DNA from: Draconibacterium sediminis
GTDB taxonomy: Bacteria > Bacteroidota > Bacteroidia > Bacteroidales > Prolixibacteraceae
Length of the DNA stretch: 64,000 nucleotides
Direction: 5' to 3'
Assembly: GCF_000949475.1 (NCBI RefSeq)
Contig: NZ_JRHC01000001.1
Coordinates: 2,046,001 to 2,110,000, forward strand
Shown here piece after piece: positions 45,803 through 54,658 of the stretch. The stretch's first letter is position 1. Each line of letters begins with the position of its first letter. A program made the position numbers and the translations under genes. The notes under the pieces were generated by a model. The model was not told the origin of the DNA. It did no database searches and saw only the letters and a list, made by a program, of their open reading frames with translations.

Positions 45803-46132
45803 TCAATTGTTGCGATCGTATTGTTCTTCCAGCTCTATTTTCGTAATCACTTCATCAACAACGGTAACTGTGTAGCGCGATGTTTTTTTCACCTTTGGTG
45901 TCACCATCGGGTCAAGCGTAAGTTTATGCTGGCTGATTTCAGTGCTTTCCAACATTTCCACTTTTTCAAAAATATAAATGTCACCACTTTCTTTGTTAAA
46001 AACGGTTTGAGGTTTTCCCAATTCCGATTCTAACGACGACAACGGTTTTCCGATATATGTTTTTTGCAGATTTCGTTGCGAGCTGCACGATACCATAATA
46101 ATTACAGCAACAATAAATAATAAAACTCTCAT
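45803..46132 (-). CDS. Small lipoprotein of unknown function
   Basis: The ATG at 46132 gives a 109-residue protein with a compact lipoprotein signal (MRVLLFIVAVIIMVSC, Cys16); an in-frame TTG 18 bases upstream is less likely. The mature part contains IGKPLSSLESELGKPQTVF, resembling the BamE/SmpA-like small outer-membrane-associated lipoprotein pattern, and ends with beta strands (RYTVTVVDEVITKIELEEQY). The similarity to BamE is only a short motif, so I leave the function open. It is transcribed away from purL, and the two share a 368-base divergent intergenic region. Confidence 0.7.
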   Translation of the reverse strand: MRVLLFIVAVIIMVSCSSQRNLQKTYIGKPLSSLESELGKPQTVFNKESGDIYIFEKVEMLESTEISQHKLTLDPMVTPKVKKTSRYTVTVVDEVITKIELEEQYDRNN

Positions 46133-46500
46133 GTACCTAATTTTGCCCAAAGAAAACCAGAAAAAATGAAATCCGCCGGCTTTTAACCTGATTAATTCAT
46201 AAAAATGAATTAATCACCCGTAGGGCAGACGAAATAATTGGGAAACAATTATTTGTCAGGGTTAACCTTGACAATGAAAATCATTCAATTAGTATTGTTC
46301 AATACATATGGTCTGTTAATTTTCATTCGTCAACACTGAGTGTGAAAAATTGAAAAATTTTTCAGGTTAATCCTATTTAACGTTTTTGGTGTTAAAAAAC
46401 TGTTGTCTTATTGTTATAACTTAGCCGACTTGCCAATTAATATTTTTTATCTTTGCAGCGTGTTTTACAACATGTTCTTAAATTAATAGTTCGCTGCAAC
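46133..46500. other. Divergent intergenic region upstream of purL with three inverted repeats
   Basis: Three inverted repeats stand in a row. TGATTAATTCAT/ATGAATTAATCA is a perfect 12-bp stem with a 4-base loop (46189-46216). AAATAATTG/CAATTATTT is a 9-bp stem (46232-46254). GTCAGGGTTAACCTTGAC is an imperfect palindrome (46255-46272). After them come ~175 AT-rich bases and a -7-like box TATCTTTG at 46448-46455. No purine-riboswitch-like core was recognised. Confidence 0.55.
46448..46455 (+). promoter_or_regulatory. Probable -7 promoter box of purL
   Basis: TATCTTTG is an exact TAnnTTTG match 45 bases upstream of the purL ATG at 46501. A -33 TTTG at the usual ~21-base spacing is not obvious. 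Confidence 0.5.
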
Positions 46501-49500
46501 ATGATTCAATTCTTTAAAACTCAAAGTAACAGTATTATCGCAGTTTATTCTGCACAGCCCTTAGGCGATGAAAATACCGAAAAACTGGTATGGTTATTTT
46601 CCGGAGCCGAAAGTTTAAAACCTCAGCAAATCGATGGTTGGTTTGTAGGCCCGCGTAAGGAAATGCTTACTCCGTGGAGTACCAACGCCGTAGAAATTAC
46701 CCAGAATATGGGCATTGAAGGAATCCGCCGTATGGAGGAATTTTTCGAGGTAGAAAACGAAAAAGCAAAGTTCGACCCGATGCTTCAGGCTATCTACAAA
46801 GGGCTTGATCAGCAGGTTTTTGCAATCGACAAAGAACCCGATCCGATTTTGAATATTGAAGATATTGCAGCGTACAACGAACAGGAAGGATTGGCTTTGA
46901 GCGACGACGAGATTCAATACCTGAATTCGGTGTCGAAAGAAATGGGACGCCCGCTTACTGATGGCGAAGTTTATGGTTTTGCCCAGGTAAACTCGGAACA
47001 CTGCCGTCACAAAATATTTAACGGAACCTTCATTATTGATGGAAAAGAAATGGAATCGTCGTTATTCCAGATGATTAAAAAGACATCGAAGGAAAATCCA
47101 AATAAAATCGTTTCGGCATACAAAGACAACTGTTCGTTTGTTCAAGGACCGGTTGTTGAGCAGTTTGCTCCGAAAACACAAGATAAACCAGACTTTTTTG
47201 AAGTAAAAGATATTGAAACGGTTCTTTCATTAAAGGCCGAAACACATAACTTCCCCACAACAGTTGAGCCCTTTAACGGTGCAGCAACAGGAACAGGTGG
47301 AGAGATTCGCGACCGTATTGCCGGCGGAAAAGGCGCTTTGCCAATTGCCGGAACGGCGGTTTATATGACATCGTATCCACGTACCGAAGCACAACGTTCG
47401 TGGGAACAGGCAACCGAAGAACGCGAGTGGCTGTACCAAACTCCTGAAGAAATTCTGATTAAAGCATCAAACGGTGCCAGCGATTTTGGTAACAAATTCG
47501 GTCAGCCGCTTATTACAGGATCACTGCTTACTTTCGAGCATTTCGAGGACTTTGTGAAATATGGTTACGATAAAGTAATCATGCTTGCAGGTGGTATTGG
47601 TTTTGGAAATAAAAAGGATAGTCTGAAAGACGAACCGGTAAAAGGCGATAAAGTGGTATTGCTTGGTGGCGATAACTACCGCATTGGAATGGGCGGTGGA
47701 GCTGTTTCGTCGGTAGCAACCGGTGAGTTTGAAAATGCCATCGAATTGAATGCCGTGCAGCGTGCCAACCCCGAAATGCAGAAAAGAGCTTACAATGCCA
47801 TTCGTGCATTGAGTGAAGCCGATGATAACCCGATCATTTCAATTCACGACCACGGTGCAGGTGGACACCTTAACTGTTTGTCAGAGTTGGTTGAAACAAC
47901 CGGAGGAAAAATCGATACATCGAAATTACCGGTTGGAGACCCAACACTTTCGCAAAAAGAAATTATTGGTAACGAGTCGCAGGAGCGAATGGGACTGGTT
48001 ATGAAACCGGAACATGTTGAACTGCTTCGTAAAATTGCGGAGCGCGAACGTGCACCGATTTACGAAATTGGTGAAACAACCGGCGATATGCAGTTTACCT
48101 TCGAAAACTCAAAAACCGGCGAAAAATCAATCGACTGGCAGTTGGGATACATGTTCGGAAATCCTCCGAAAACAATTATGGAGGATGAAACCATCGTTCC
48201 TGAGTTTGACGAATTAGAATACAACTGGGAAGAAATATACGACCTGGTTGAACAAACCATTCAATTGGAGTCGGTGGCAAGTAAAGATTGGCTGACCAAC
48301 AAGGTTGACCGCTCGGTAACCGGACGAATTGCCAAACAGCAATGCGCCGGCGAATTGCAATTGCCCCTGAATAACTGCGGAGTAATTACACTCGACTACC
48401 AGGGAAAAGCCGGATTGGCAACAGCAATCGGTAATGCACCGGTAGCCGCACTTGTTGATGCTGAAAGAGGTTCAGTGCTTGCAATTGCCGAGTCGCTGAC
48501 AAACATTATCTGGGCGCCAATGCCTGATAAAATCAAAAGTGTATCGTTGAGTGCCAACTGGATGTGGCCGGCTAAAAATCCGGGAGAAAATGCCCGTATT
48601 TACAACGCCGTTAAAGCAGCAAGCGACTTTGCCTGTGCATTGGGAATCAACATTCCGACAGGAAAGGACTCAATGTCGATGACACAGAAATACAAAGACG
48701 ATGTTGTTTTGGCACCGGGTACGGTTATCATTTCATCGTCGGGCGAAGTTACCGATGTGAAAAAAGTTGTTGAGCCGGTATTGGTAAACGACGAAAGCAA
48801 AGAAATTCTTTACATCGATCTGTCGTTTATGGAACGTGCGCTGGGCGGAAGTGCTTTTGCACAGTCGATCAATAAACTCGGAAAAGTTGCTCCAACAGTT
48901 GCCGATCCTACAAAATTTGTAACGGCATTTAATAAAGTTCAGGATCTTATCGAACAGGACCTGATTCTTGCCGGGCACGATGTGGCTTCGGGTGGTTTGA
49001 TCACTACTTTGCTTGAAATGTGTTTCGCCAACGTAAAAGGCGGAATGAAGGTAGATGTTACTGCTTTTGAGGAAGAAGATCTGGCCAAAATATTGTTGGC
49101 GGAGAACCCCGGAATTGTTATTCAGTGTGCTGATAACGATGAGGTGAAAAATCAACTGAAAGCAGCAGGAGTTGAGTTCATGTCGTTAGGTTTCCCTGTT
49201 CCTTACCGTAAAGTAAGAGTGATGAACCGCACTATTGAAGCCGACTTTGATATCAACTCCTTACGCGAAATGTGGTTTAAAACATCGTATTTGTTAGACC
49301 GCAAACAAAGTGGAGAAGAAAAGGCGCTGGAACGTTTTAAAAATTATAAAGATCAGGCTTTAAAATTCGACTTTAAAGATTTCACTGGTAAAGCTGCCGA
49401 TTTGGGCATCGACCTGAAACGTCGTACTGCTTCGGGTGTTAAAGCTGCAATTATTCGCGAGAAAGGTGTAAACGGCGACCGCGAGATGGCTTACGCCATG

Positions 49501-50190
49501 TACCTTGCCGGAATGGATGTGAAAGATGTTCACATGACCGATCTGATTGCAGGCCGCGAAACGCTTGAAGACGTGAACATGATCGTTTTCGTAGGTGGTT
49601 TCTCTAACTCCGATGTACTGGGGTCGGCAAAAGGCTGGGCCGGAGCATTCAAATTCAACGAAAAAGCACGTGTTGCACTGGAGAAATTCTACCAACGTGA
49701 AGACACGCTGAGTTTAGGTGTTTGTAACGGTTGCCAGGTAATGGTGGAGTTAGGCGTTGTTTATCCGGAGCACAGCATTCAGCCAAAAATGTTACACAAC
49801 GAATCGGGTAAATTTGAGTCGTCGTTCCTGAATGTTGATATTCAGGACAACAAATCGGTGATGCTTGAAAATATGGCCGGCATGAAACTGGGAATCTGGG
49901 TTGCACACGGCGAAGGTAAATTCTACCTGCCGTTTAACGAAGATCAGTACAATATTCCGATGAAATACAGTAACGAAGGTTATCCGGGTAATCCAAACGG
50001 ATCGCACTTTAATGCAGCTTCATTGTGTTCTGATGATGGCCGTCATTTGGTAATGATGCCTCACCTGGAGCGTGCTTTCAAACCGCACCTTTGGGCGAAT
50101 TACCCTGCCGACCGTAAAGCCGACGAGGTAGCTCCATGGATTCAGGCTTTTGTAAATGCCAAAAACTGGATTGAAGAGAAAACGAAATAA
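46501..50190 (+). CDS. purL: Phosphoribosylformylglycinamidine synthase, large single-chain type
   Basis: The ATG at 46501 (MIQFFKTQSNSIIAVYS) is preferred over a TTG 48 bases upstream that lies on the -7 promoter box; the product is 1229 residues. It has the full gammaproteobacterial/eukaryotic-type layout: an N-terminal PurS-like domain, a linker, two AIR-synthase-type ATP-binding halves (SEHCRHKIFNG, KAETHNFPTTVEPFNGAATGTGGEIRD, IPTGKDSMSMTQKY) and a C-terminal glutamine amidotransferase with nucleophile Cys in LGVCNGCQVMVELG. It makes FGAM in purine synthesis step 4. It stands alone with two terminators after it. Confidence 0.97.
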   Translation: MIQFFKTQSNSIIAVYSAQPLGDENTEKLVWLFSGAESLKPQQIDGWFVGPRKEMLTPWSTNAVEITQNMGIEGIRRMEEFFEVENEKAKFDPMLQAIYKGLDQQVFAIDKEPDPILNIEDIAAYNEQEGLALSDDEIQYLNSVSKEMGRPLTDGEVYGFAQVNSEHCRHKIFNGTFIIDGKEMESSLFQMIKKTSKENPNKIVSAYKDNCSFVQGPVVEQFAPKTQDKPDFFEVKDIETVLSLKAETHNFPTTVEPFNGAATGTGGEIRDRIAGGKGALPIAGTAVYMTSYPRTEAQRSWEQATEEREWLYQTPEEILIKASNGASDFGNKFGQPLITGSLLTFEHFEDFVKYGYDKVIMLAGGIGFGNKKDSLKDEPVKGDKVVLLGGDNYRIGMGGGAVSSVATGEFENAIELNAVQRANPEMQKRAYNAIRALSEADDNPIISIHDHGAGGHLNCLSELVETTGGKIDTSKLPVGDPTLSQKEIIGNESQERMGLVMKPEHVELLRKIAERERAPIYEIGETTGDMQFTFENSKTGEKSIDWQLGYMFGNPPKTIMEDETIVPEFDELEYNWEEIYDLVEQTIQLESVASKDWLTNKVDRSVTGRIAKQQCAGELQLPLNNCGVITLDYQGKAGLATAIGNAPVAALVDAERGSVLAIAESLTNIIWAPMPDKIKSVSLSANWMWPAKNPGENARIYNAVKAASDFACALGINIPTGKDSMSMTQKYKDDVVLAPGTVIISSSGEVTDVKKVVEPVLVNDESKEILYIDLSFMERALGGSAFAQSINKLGKVAPTVADPTKFVTAFNKVQDLIEQDLILAGHDVASGGLITTLLEMCFANVKGGMKVDVTAFEEEDLAKILLAENPGIVIQCADNDEVKNQLKAAGVEFMSLGFPVPYRKVRVMNRTIEADFDINSLREMWFKTSYLLDRKQSGEEKALERFKNYKDQALKFDFKDFTGKAADLGIDLKRRTASGVKAAIIREKGVNGDREMAYAMYLAGMDVKDVHMTDLIAGRETLEDVNMIVFVGGFSNSDVLGSAKGWAGAFKFNEKARVALEKFYQREDTLSLGVCNGCQVMVELGVVYPEHSIQPKMLHNESGKFESSFLNVDIQDNKSVMLENMAGMKLGIWVAHGEGKFYLPFNEDQYNIPMKYSNEGYPGNPNGSHFNAASLCSDDGRHLVMMPHLERAFKPHLWANYPADRKADEVAPWIQAFVNAKNWIEEKTK

Positions 50191-50199
50191 AACATCGCG

Positions 50200-50237
50200 A
50201 GTCATAGTATCACTACAAGTGATGCTATGACTTTTTA
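50200..50237 (+). terminator. First terminator after purL
   Basis: AGTCATAGTATCAC (50200-50213) pairs with GTGATGCTATGACT (50219-50232), a 14-bp stem with one T-G wobble and a 5-base loop, followed by TTTT. Confidence 0.85.
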
Positions 50238-50271
50238 AGTGACGAATAAAAATTCCGAAAAAGGATATAAG

Positions 50272-50311
50272 AAAGCCGCTATCGTTTAACGAGGCGGCTT
50301 TTATTTTTTTC
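50272..50311. terminator. Second, possibly bidirectional terminator
   Basis: AAAGCCGC (50272-50279) pairs with GCGGCTTT (50294-50301), followed on the + strand by TATTTTTTT. On the minus strand it would also lie downstream of the DJ-1-like gene, with a weaker T-rich tail. Confidence 0.75.
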
Positions 50312-50376
50312 AAAGTTGATTACGAAATATATCCCGGATTGCATTTCAGATGCCCATCAATGAATATAGAAGGTTG

Positions 50377-50925
50377 TTAATCGGCAATCATTTTAGTTGC
50401 CAGTTCGTCGGCAACGTCCTTTCCTTTGAACTTCTCTACAATCTTCAAGGCAAATTTGATAGCTACACCAGCACCTTTTCCGGTAATTATGTTTTCGGCT
50501 TCTTCCACCGCTTCTCCTGTAATAATTGCCCCGTGTAGTTCTTCTTCAAATCCCGGGTAACAAGTTGCCTTTTTTTCTTTCAGCAAACCCAGGTTCCCGA
50601 ATACCATTGGAGCAGCACAAATCGCAGCCAGCGGTTTTTTCATATCATTAAAATTTAGGATTTGCTCACGCAGGCCGCTGTGCGCTTTTAAATTTGCCGC
50701 CCCCGGCATTCCTCCCGGAAGCACTATCATATTGATATTGTCGTAATCCAAATCTTCAAACAGCGCATCGGCTTTTACGGTAATTTCGTGTGCCCCGTTT
50801 ACCTCCATTGATTTATTCATCGATACAACTGTAACGTCAAAACCGGCCCTGCGAAGTACATCAATAATACTTATGGCTTCAATTTCTTCAAATCCGTCGG
50901 CTAAATGAACTGCAATTTTTTTCAT
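50377..50925 (-). CDS. DJ-1/PfpI-family protein
   Basis: Starting at the ATG at 50925 (MKKIAVHLADGFEEIEAI) the protein has 182 residues, the usual DJ-1 length; an upstream in-frame start would add 13 atypical residues. The family's features are present: FEEIEA with the conserved Glu near residue 15, a central LPGGMPGAANL, the nucleophile-elbow Cys in AAICAAPMVFG, and a C-terminal ITGKGAGVAIKFALKIVE. DJ-1 homologs act on methylglyoxal or as redox chaperones. No operon partner is evident; the convergent purL lies downstream with a shared terminator. Confidence 0.9.
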   Translation of the reverse strand: MKKIAVHLADGFEEIEAISIIDVLRRAGFDVTVVSMNKSMEVNGAHEITVKADALFEDLDYDNINMIVLPGGMPGAANLKAHSGLREQILNFNDMKKPLAAICAAPMVFGNLGLLKEKKATCYPGFEEELHGAIITGEAVEEAENIITGKGAGVAIKFALKIVEKFKGKDVADELATKMIAD

Positions 50926-51065
50926 GGTATTAATTTGAGATTCGAAACATAACCCCTCTGTCAACCCGCCTTTAAGCCTTACGCTGACATCTCCCCTAAA
51001 ATTAGGGGAGAAAATAAGGTATAAATTATTTTATAAAAATAAAAAAGATTTAGGGTTTGTGTAAG

Positions 51066-51107
51066 CAAAAAGGATGTCATCTTTTGTAAAAGATGACATC
51101 CTTTTTG
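51066..51107 (-). terminator. Very strong hairpin downstream of the rpoE-like sigma gene
   Basis: CAAAAAGGATGTCATCTTTT (51066-51085) is the exact reverse complement of AAAAGATGACATCCTTTTTG (51088-51107): a 20-bp perfect stem with a 2-base loop. It stands 64 bases after the sigma gene stop, behind a first terminator. It has A- and T-rich ends on both strands, so it can work in both directions. Confidence 0.75.
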
Positions 51108-51116
51108 TCCATAAAA

Positions 51117-51144
51117 AAAGGCCTTCAAAATTGAAGACCTTTTA
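51117..51144 (-). terminator. Intrinsic terminator of the rpoE-like sigma gene
   Basis: Minus-strand AAAGGTCTTCAA and TTGAAGGCCTTT pair around a 2-4 base loop with one internal mismatch, followed by TTTTTAT. It lies about 27 bases after the stop codon. Confidence 0.75.
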
Positions 51145-51170
51145 AAAACCAATACACGTTATCTCTATTA

Positions 51171-51680
51171 TTAATTTTCTGAATATTCGTTCAAAGCTTT
51201 TTCCAGTTTCTTACGGGTAAAGAAAATGCGGCTTTTAACAGTACCTAAAGGTAAATCAAGTTGTTCTGCAATTTCTTTGTATTTATATCCTTCTAAAAAC
51301 ATGCGGAAAGGAACGCGATATTCATCTTCTAAAGCATTAATGCTCTTATTAATTTCTTTTGAACTGTAGAACGAATCCGGCGCAGGATAAACTTTGTCTT
51401 TCGAGAACATCAGATGGAAATCGTTGTTTGAACCATCAAAGGTGTTCTTTGTTTTAACGTTTCTACGGTAGTCATTGATGAAGGTGTTCTTCATAATGGT
51501 GTAAATCCATGCCTTGAAATTCGTGTTCTGTGTAAACTTGTCGCGATAAGTTAATGCCTTAAGGAAAGTCTCTTGTAACAGATCGTCAGCTCTTTCCGAG
51601 TCAGCAGTTAAACTTAGTGCATAGTAATGCAATTTGTCACTCAATCCGAGTAAAGCGTTATTAAATTGAATCTGAGTCAT
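51171..51680 (-). CDS. RpoE-like ECF sigma factor (general, no linked anti-sigma)
   Basis: A 169-residue sigma-70 protein: region 2 DDLLQETFLKALTYRDKF with NFKAWIYTIMKNTFINDYRR, and region 4 EIAEQLDLPLGTVKSRIFFTRKKL. There is no anti-sigma gene beside it, unlike the sigma/FecR pair at the start of the window. This lone form is widely conserved in Bacteroidota and is linked to envelope or oxidative stress. It has its own good promoter (51707-51739) and double terminator, so it is monocistronic. Confidence 0.93.
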   Translation of the reverse strand: MTQIQFNNALLGLSDKLHYYALSLTADSERADDLLQETFLKALTYRDKFTQNTNFKAWIYTIMKNTFINDYRRNVKTKNTFDGSNNDFHLMFSKDKVYPAPDSFYSSKEINKSINALEDEYRVPFRMFLEGYKYKEIAEQLDLPLGTVKSRIFFTRKKLEKALNEYSEN

Positions 51681-51706
51681 GGCGTCTTATTTTTAATTTG
51701 TCTAAA

Positions 51707-51739
51707 CAAATTTAAGTCAAACGAGTCCCTTTTTGCAAA
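51707..51739 (-). promoter_or_regulatory. Bacteroidota-type promoter of the rpoE-like gene
   Basis: On the minus strand TTTG (51739-51736), 21 bases, then TAAATTTG (51714-51707) match the -33/-7 consensus exactly. The expected start site is about 20 bases upstream of the ATG. Confidence 0.8.
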
Positions 51740-51873
51740 TAAATGATGACCTAAATCAGTTGATTCTATCTATGCAGGATAAAGATTCTCTATTGTGGTA
51801 ACGCGTTGATTCGGTAAAGGTTACGAAAAGCATTGTTAAGTCTGTGTTTCCATAGGAACCACTCGTGATAGAG

Positions 51874-51906
51874 CTTGTCGATATATAATTGTAAAGCGTA
51901 TATTTG
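51874..51906 (+). promoter_or_regulatory. Bacteroidota-type promoter of the TonB-receptor gene
   Basis: CTTG (51874-51877), 21 bases, then TATATTTG (51899-51906). This matches the spacing of the two other good promoters in the window. It would start transcription near 51913, just before the leader hairpin. Confidence 0.75.
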
Positions 51907-51919
51907 TCATTCGAATTTG

Positions 51920-51968
51920 AGACAGGATAAGTCGATAATAAAAATCAAGCGTTTAATGTATCCTGTCT
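51920..51968 (+). promoter_or_regulatory. 5'-leader hairpin of the TonB-receptor mRNA
   Basis: AGACAGGATA (51920-51929) and TATCCTGTCT (51959-51968) form a perfect 10-bp stem around a 29-base loop, 23 bases before the ATG and within the first ~55 bases of the predicted transcript. No cobalamin-riboswitch B12 box was found. It may be a 5' stability element, a protein-binding site or, as DNA, an operator with distant half-sites. Confidence 0.55.
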
Positions 51969-51991
51969 GTTAAAGTTCAATTTGAATAATA

Positions 51992-54088
51992 ATGAAAAAT
52001 TTAAAGTCTAATCATGATGCACAATCTGTTTTAACTTTCAGAAAGTGGGGGAGGAAGAACTATTCTTCGTTTCTAACTGTCAGGAAACAAGTTGTCATTT
52101 CAGTATTATCGGTGGTGTATTTTCTGTCAACACCGGTAATTACAATGGCTACTGTTCAGGACACTTCTGAAGTTAAAATGGAATACGACCTTGATGAGAT
52201 CGAGGTTAGTGCACAACGAACACCTGCATTATATTCGCAGGTTGCACGGATAATTTCCGTGATTGAGAGAAAAGAAATTGAGGCGGCGCCGGCTCAGAGT
52301 GTTCAGGACTTGTTAGAGTATGTTGCAGCTATCGACGTACGGCAACGGGGAACTGAAGGAGTACAGGCGGACGTTAGTGTTCGCGGTGGTACTTTCGACC
52401 AGACGTTAATCCTGCTTAACGGCATCAACATCACCGACCCGCAAACCGGCCATCACAATTTAAATCTGCCAGTTAGTTTAGCCCAAATCGAGCGAATAGA
52501 GATTCTCGAGGGACCGGCTGCACGTGTTTACGGACCCAACGCTTTTTCGGGGGCTATTAATATTGTAACACATCAGTCGGTTGATTCCGAAATTTCTGCT
52601 GCCGTTTCGGGTGGTAGCTTCGGTTATTTTGATGGAAATCTTTCAGGCTCGCTTTCAACCGGCAAAATGCTGCATATGCTGGCTTTCAACGGAAAACGAT
52701 CGGATGGTTACACCAATAATACCGATTTTGATGAGCTGAACGGGTTTTATTCCAATCAGTTGAATACCGAAAAAGGGGTGTTGAAGTTTCAGTTGGGCCT
52801 ATCGGAAAAAGGGTTTGGGGCAAACAGCTTTTACACGCCAAAGTATCCAAACCAGTACGAAGCCACAAAAACATTGTTCACCTCACTGAAATGGGAAGGA
52901 AAGGGGCCGCTTCACCTTACGCCGGTGGTTTATTACAGGCGGCATCACGATCGGTTTGAATTGTACCGAACGGATAAATATGGTTTGACTGATGATGGTT
53001 ACAAGGTTTGGCAAAACGACACACTGCCGGGCTGGTACAGCGGACATAATTATCACCTTACGAATGTTTATGGTGCCAACCTTAACTCGTGGGTAAAATG
53101 GGCTGCCGGGAAAACAGCGTTTGGTGTTGAATTTCGCCGAGAACAGATATATAGTAATACGCTTGGTTTGGATATGGACGAACCGAAAGACGTGCCCGGT
53201 GAAGATGCACAGTTTACCAAATCGGATGACCGCAATACGGTTTCCGGATTTTTGGAACACGCATACTATATAAATAAGTGGACGTTTACAGCCGGACTGA
53301 TGGCAAACTACATTTCGGGAAGTGATTTGGGATTAAATGTATTTCCGGGAATTGATGTAAGTTATAATGTATCGGATGCGGTAAAACTGTACTCGAGTTA
53401 CAACACGAGTTTGCGCATGCCAACTTTTACCGATTTGTATTACGATGGCCCGTCGAACATTGGTAACCCCGATTTAAAACCTGAAAAGTCGGCCACCTTG
53501 GAAGGTGGTTTAAAACTACGATCGAAACTGTTGCGCGGGCACGCTGTTATTTTTTACCGCCATGGAAAAGATATTATTGATTGGGTAAAAGAAGACCCGA
53601 CTGCCGAAATCTGGCAACCGCAAAACCTGACCGAGATAAATAACCTGGGTACGGAGGTTCAGGCGCAGTTGCTGTTACGAAATGAGTATGGAAACCACTA
53701 TCCAAATATTCAAATCAGTTACCTATATAATAATGTAGAAAAAGGAAATGCCGATTTGGTATCGAATTATGCTTTGGATAACCTGAAACATAAACTGGTT
53801 GGTTCGCTTAGTGAGCAACTGATGAAAGGGCTGCAGCTCGATTTGCATTTTGTTTTCCAGGACAGGGAAGGCAGCTACACCCGGTTCGAAAATAAAATGC
53901 CGGTTGGGGAAGCGGCGTACGATCCGTTCTGGGTTTTCGACGGCAAGTTAAGCTACCGGAGAAAGCAGTTCTCAGTTTTTGCTTCGGTAAACAACATTTT
54001 CGATAAACAATACAACGATATTGGTAACGTAATACAGCCCGGACGTTGGTTTAAAACCGGGGTGATATACAAAATAGGATTTAATTAA
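51992..54088 (+). CDS. TonB-dependent receptor (BtuB/siderophore-receptor-like)
   Basis: A 698-residue outer-membrane receptor. A long N-terminal leader with a hydrophobic stretch at about residues 34-51 precedes the TonB box/linker (YDLDEIEVSAQRTPALYSQ), a plug (LLEYVAAIDVRQRGTEGVQADVSVRGG, ILEGPAARVYGPNAFSGAINIVT) and a barrel ending RWFKTGVIYKIGFN. It is shorter than SusC and lacks the carboxypeptidase-like and STN domains, so it is probably a metal-chelate or cobalamin-type receptor rather than a glycan importer. It is monocistronic, with a strong promoter, leader hairpin and terminator; substrate unknown. Confidence 0.9.
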   Translation: MKNLKSNHDAQSVLTFRKWGRKNYSSFLTVRKQVVISVLSVVYFLSTPVITMATVQDTSEVKMEYDLDEIEVSAQRTPALYSQVARIISVIERKEIEAAPAQSVQDLLEYVAAIDVRQRGTEGVQADVSVRGGTFDQTLILLNGINITDPQTGHHNLNLPVSLAQIERIEILEGPAARVYGPNAFSGAINIVTHQSVDSEISAAVSGGSFGYFDGNLSGSLSTGKMLHMLAFNGKRSDGYTNNTDFDELNGFYSNQLNTEKGVLKFQLGLSEKGFGANSFYTPKYPNQYEATKTLFTSLKWEGKGPLHLTPVVYYRRHHDRFELYRTDKYGLTDDGYKVWQNDTLPGWYSGHNYHLTNVYGANLNSWVKWAAGKTAFGVEFRREQIYSNTLGLDMDEPKDVPGEDAQFTKSDDRNTVSGFLEHAYYINKWTFTAGLMANYISGSDLGLNVFPGIDVSYNVSDAVKLYSSYNTSLRMPTFTDLYYDGPSNIGNPDLKPEKSATLEGGLKLRSKLLRGHAVIFYRHGKDIIDWVKEDPTAEIWQPQNLTEINNLGTEVQAQLLLRNEYGNHYPNIQISYLYNNVEKGNADLVSNYALDNLKHKLVGSLSEQLMKGLQLDLHFVFQDREGSYTRFENKMPVGEAAYDPFWVFDGKLSYRRKQFSVFASVNNIFDKQYNDIGNVIQPGRWFKTGVIYKIGFN

Positions 54089-54133
54089 ATTGTTTTTAAC
54101 GCTTGATTTAAGATCTTAAAAATTAATATTTTG

Positions 54134-54173
54134 AGCCGGGAGTTCGCCAAAACAGGCAAGCTTCTGGCTTTTT
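54134..54173 (+). terminator. Terminator of the TonB-receptor gene
   Basis: AGCCGGGAG (54134-54142) pairs with CTTCTGGCT (54161-54169) in a 9-bp stem with two G-T wobbles, then TTTTT. Confidence 0.65.
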
Positions 54174-54235
54174 ACTTCATGTACTTACTTTTTGAAATCT
54201 ACAAAAATTGTATCTTCGCCGAAAATTAGATAGTC

Positions 54236-54658
54236 ATGTTAAAAGGTATATTAGCAATTTCAGGACACTCGGGACTGTTCAAAATGGTTGCCGAAAGTAA
54301 AAACAGCATTATTGTTGAATCGTTAGACACGCAAAAGCGTATGCCGGTTTATTCAACCGCAAAGGTATCGGCATTGGAAGATATAGCCATTTACACTCAC
54401 GAAAGTGATGTGCCGTTAAAGGATGTTTTTAAAGCCATTTCTGATGCCGAGGACGGTGGAGCAGCCATTTCGCATAAATCGTCGGGAAATGAGTTGAAGA
54501 CTTATTTCGAGAAAGTACTGCCTGATTACGATCAGGATCGGGTATACGTTTCCGACATTAAAAAAGTACTTCAGTGGTACAATGCTTTGCAGGAAAAAGA
54601 TATGCTTGACTTTTCAGAACCAGAAGAGGACGAAACAACAGAAGAAAAAGCGGATTAA
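54236..54658 (+). CDS. DUF5606 family protein
   Basis: A 140-residue soluble protein beginning MLKGILAISGHSGLFKMV, with RMPVYSTAKVSALEDIAIYT and a central helical part (LKDVFKAISDAEDGG); it ends in an acidic tail (FSEPEEDETTEEKAD). This matches the small Bacteroidota DUF5606 family, whose function is unknown. A near-consensus box TATCTTCG (54211-54218) precedes it. The stop codon overlaps the end of the exonuclease gene on the other strand by 4 bases. Confidence 0.85.
   Translation: MLKGILAISGHSGLFKMVAESKNSIIVESLDTQKRMPVYSTAKVSALEDIAIYTHESDVPLKDVFKAISDAEDGGAAISHKSSGNELKTYFEKVLPDYDQDRVYVSDIKKVLQWYNALQEKDMLDFSEPEEDETTEEKAD

Noticed and set aside
46453-46500. 16-codon N-terminal extension of PurL from a TTG codon
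   Set aside because: The TTG lies on the TATCTTTG promoter box, and the family start MIQFF is at the ATG 46501.
46133-46500. Purine riboswitch upstream of purL
   Set aside because: The conserved purine-aptamer core could not be recognised; only simple inverted repeats are present.
51776-51991. Cobalamin riboswitch upstream of the TonB receptor
   Set aside because: The receptor is BtuB-like, but the leader has no recognisable B12 box and the predicted transcript leader is only ~80 bases.
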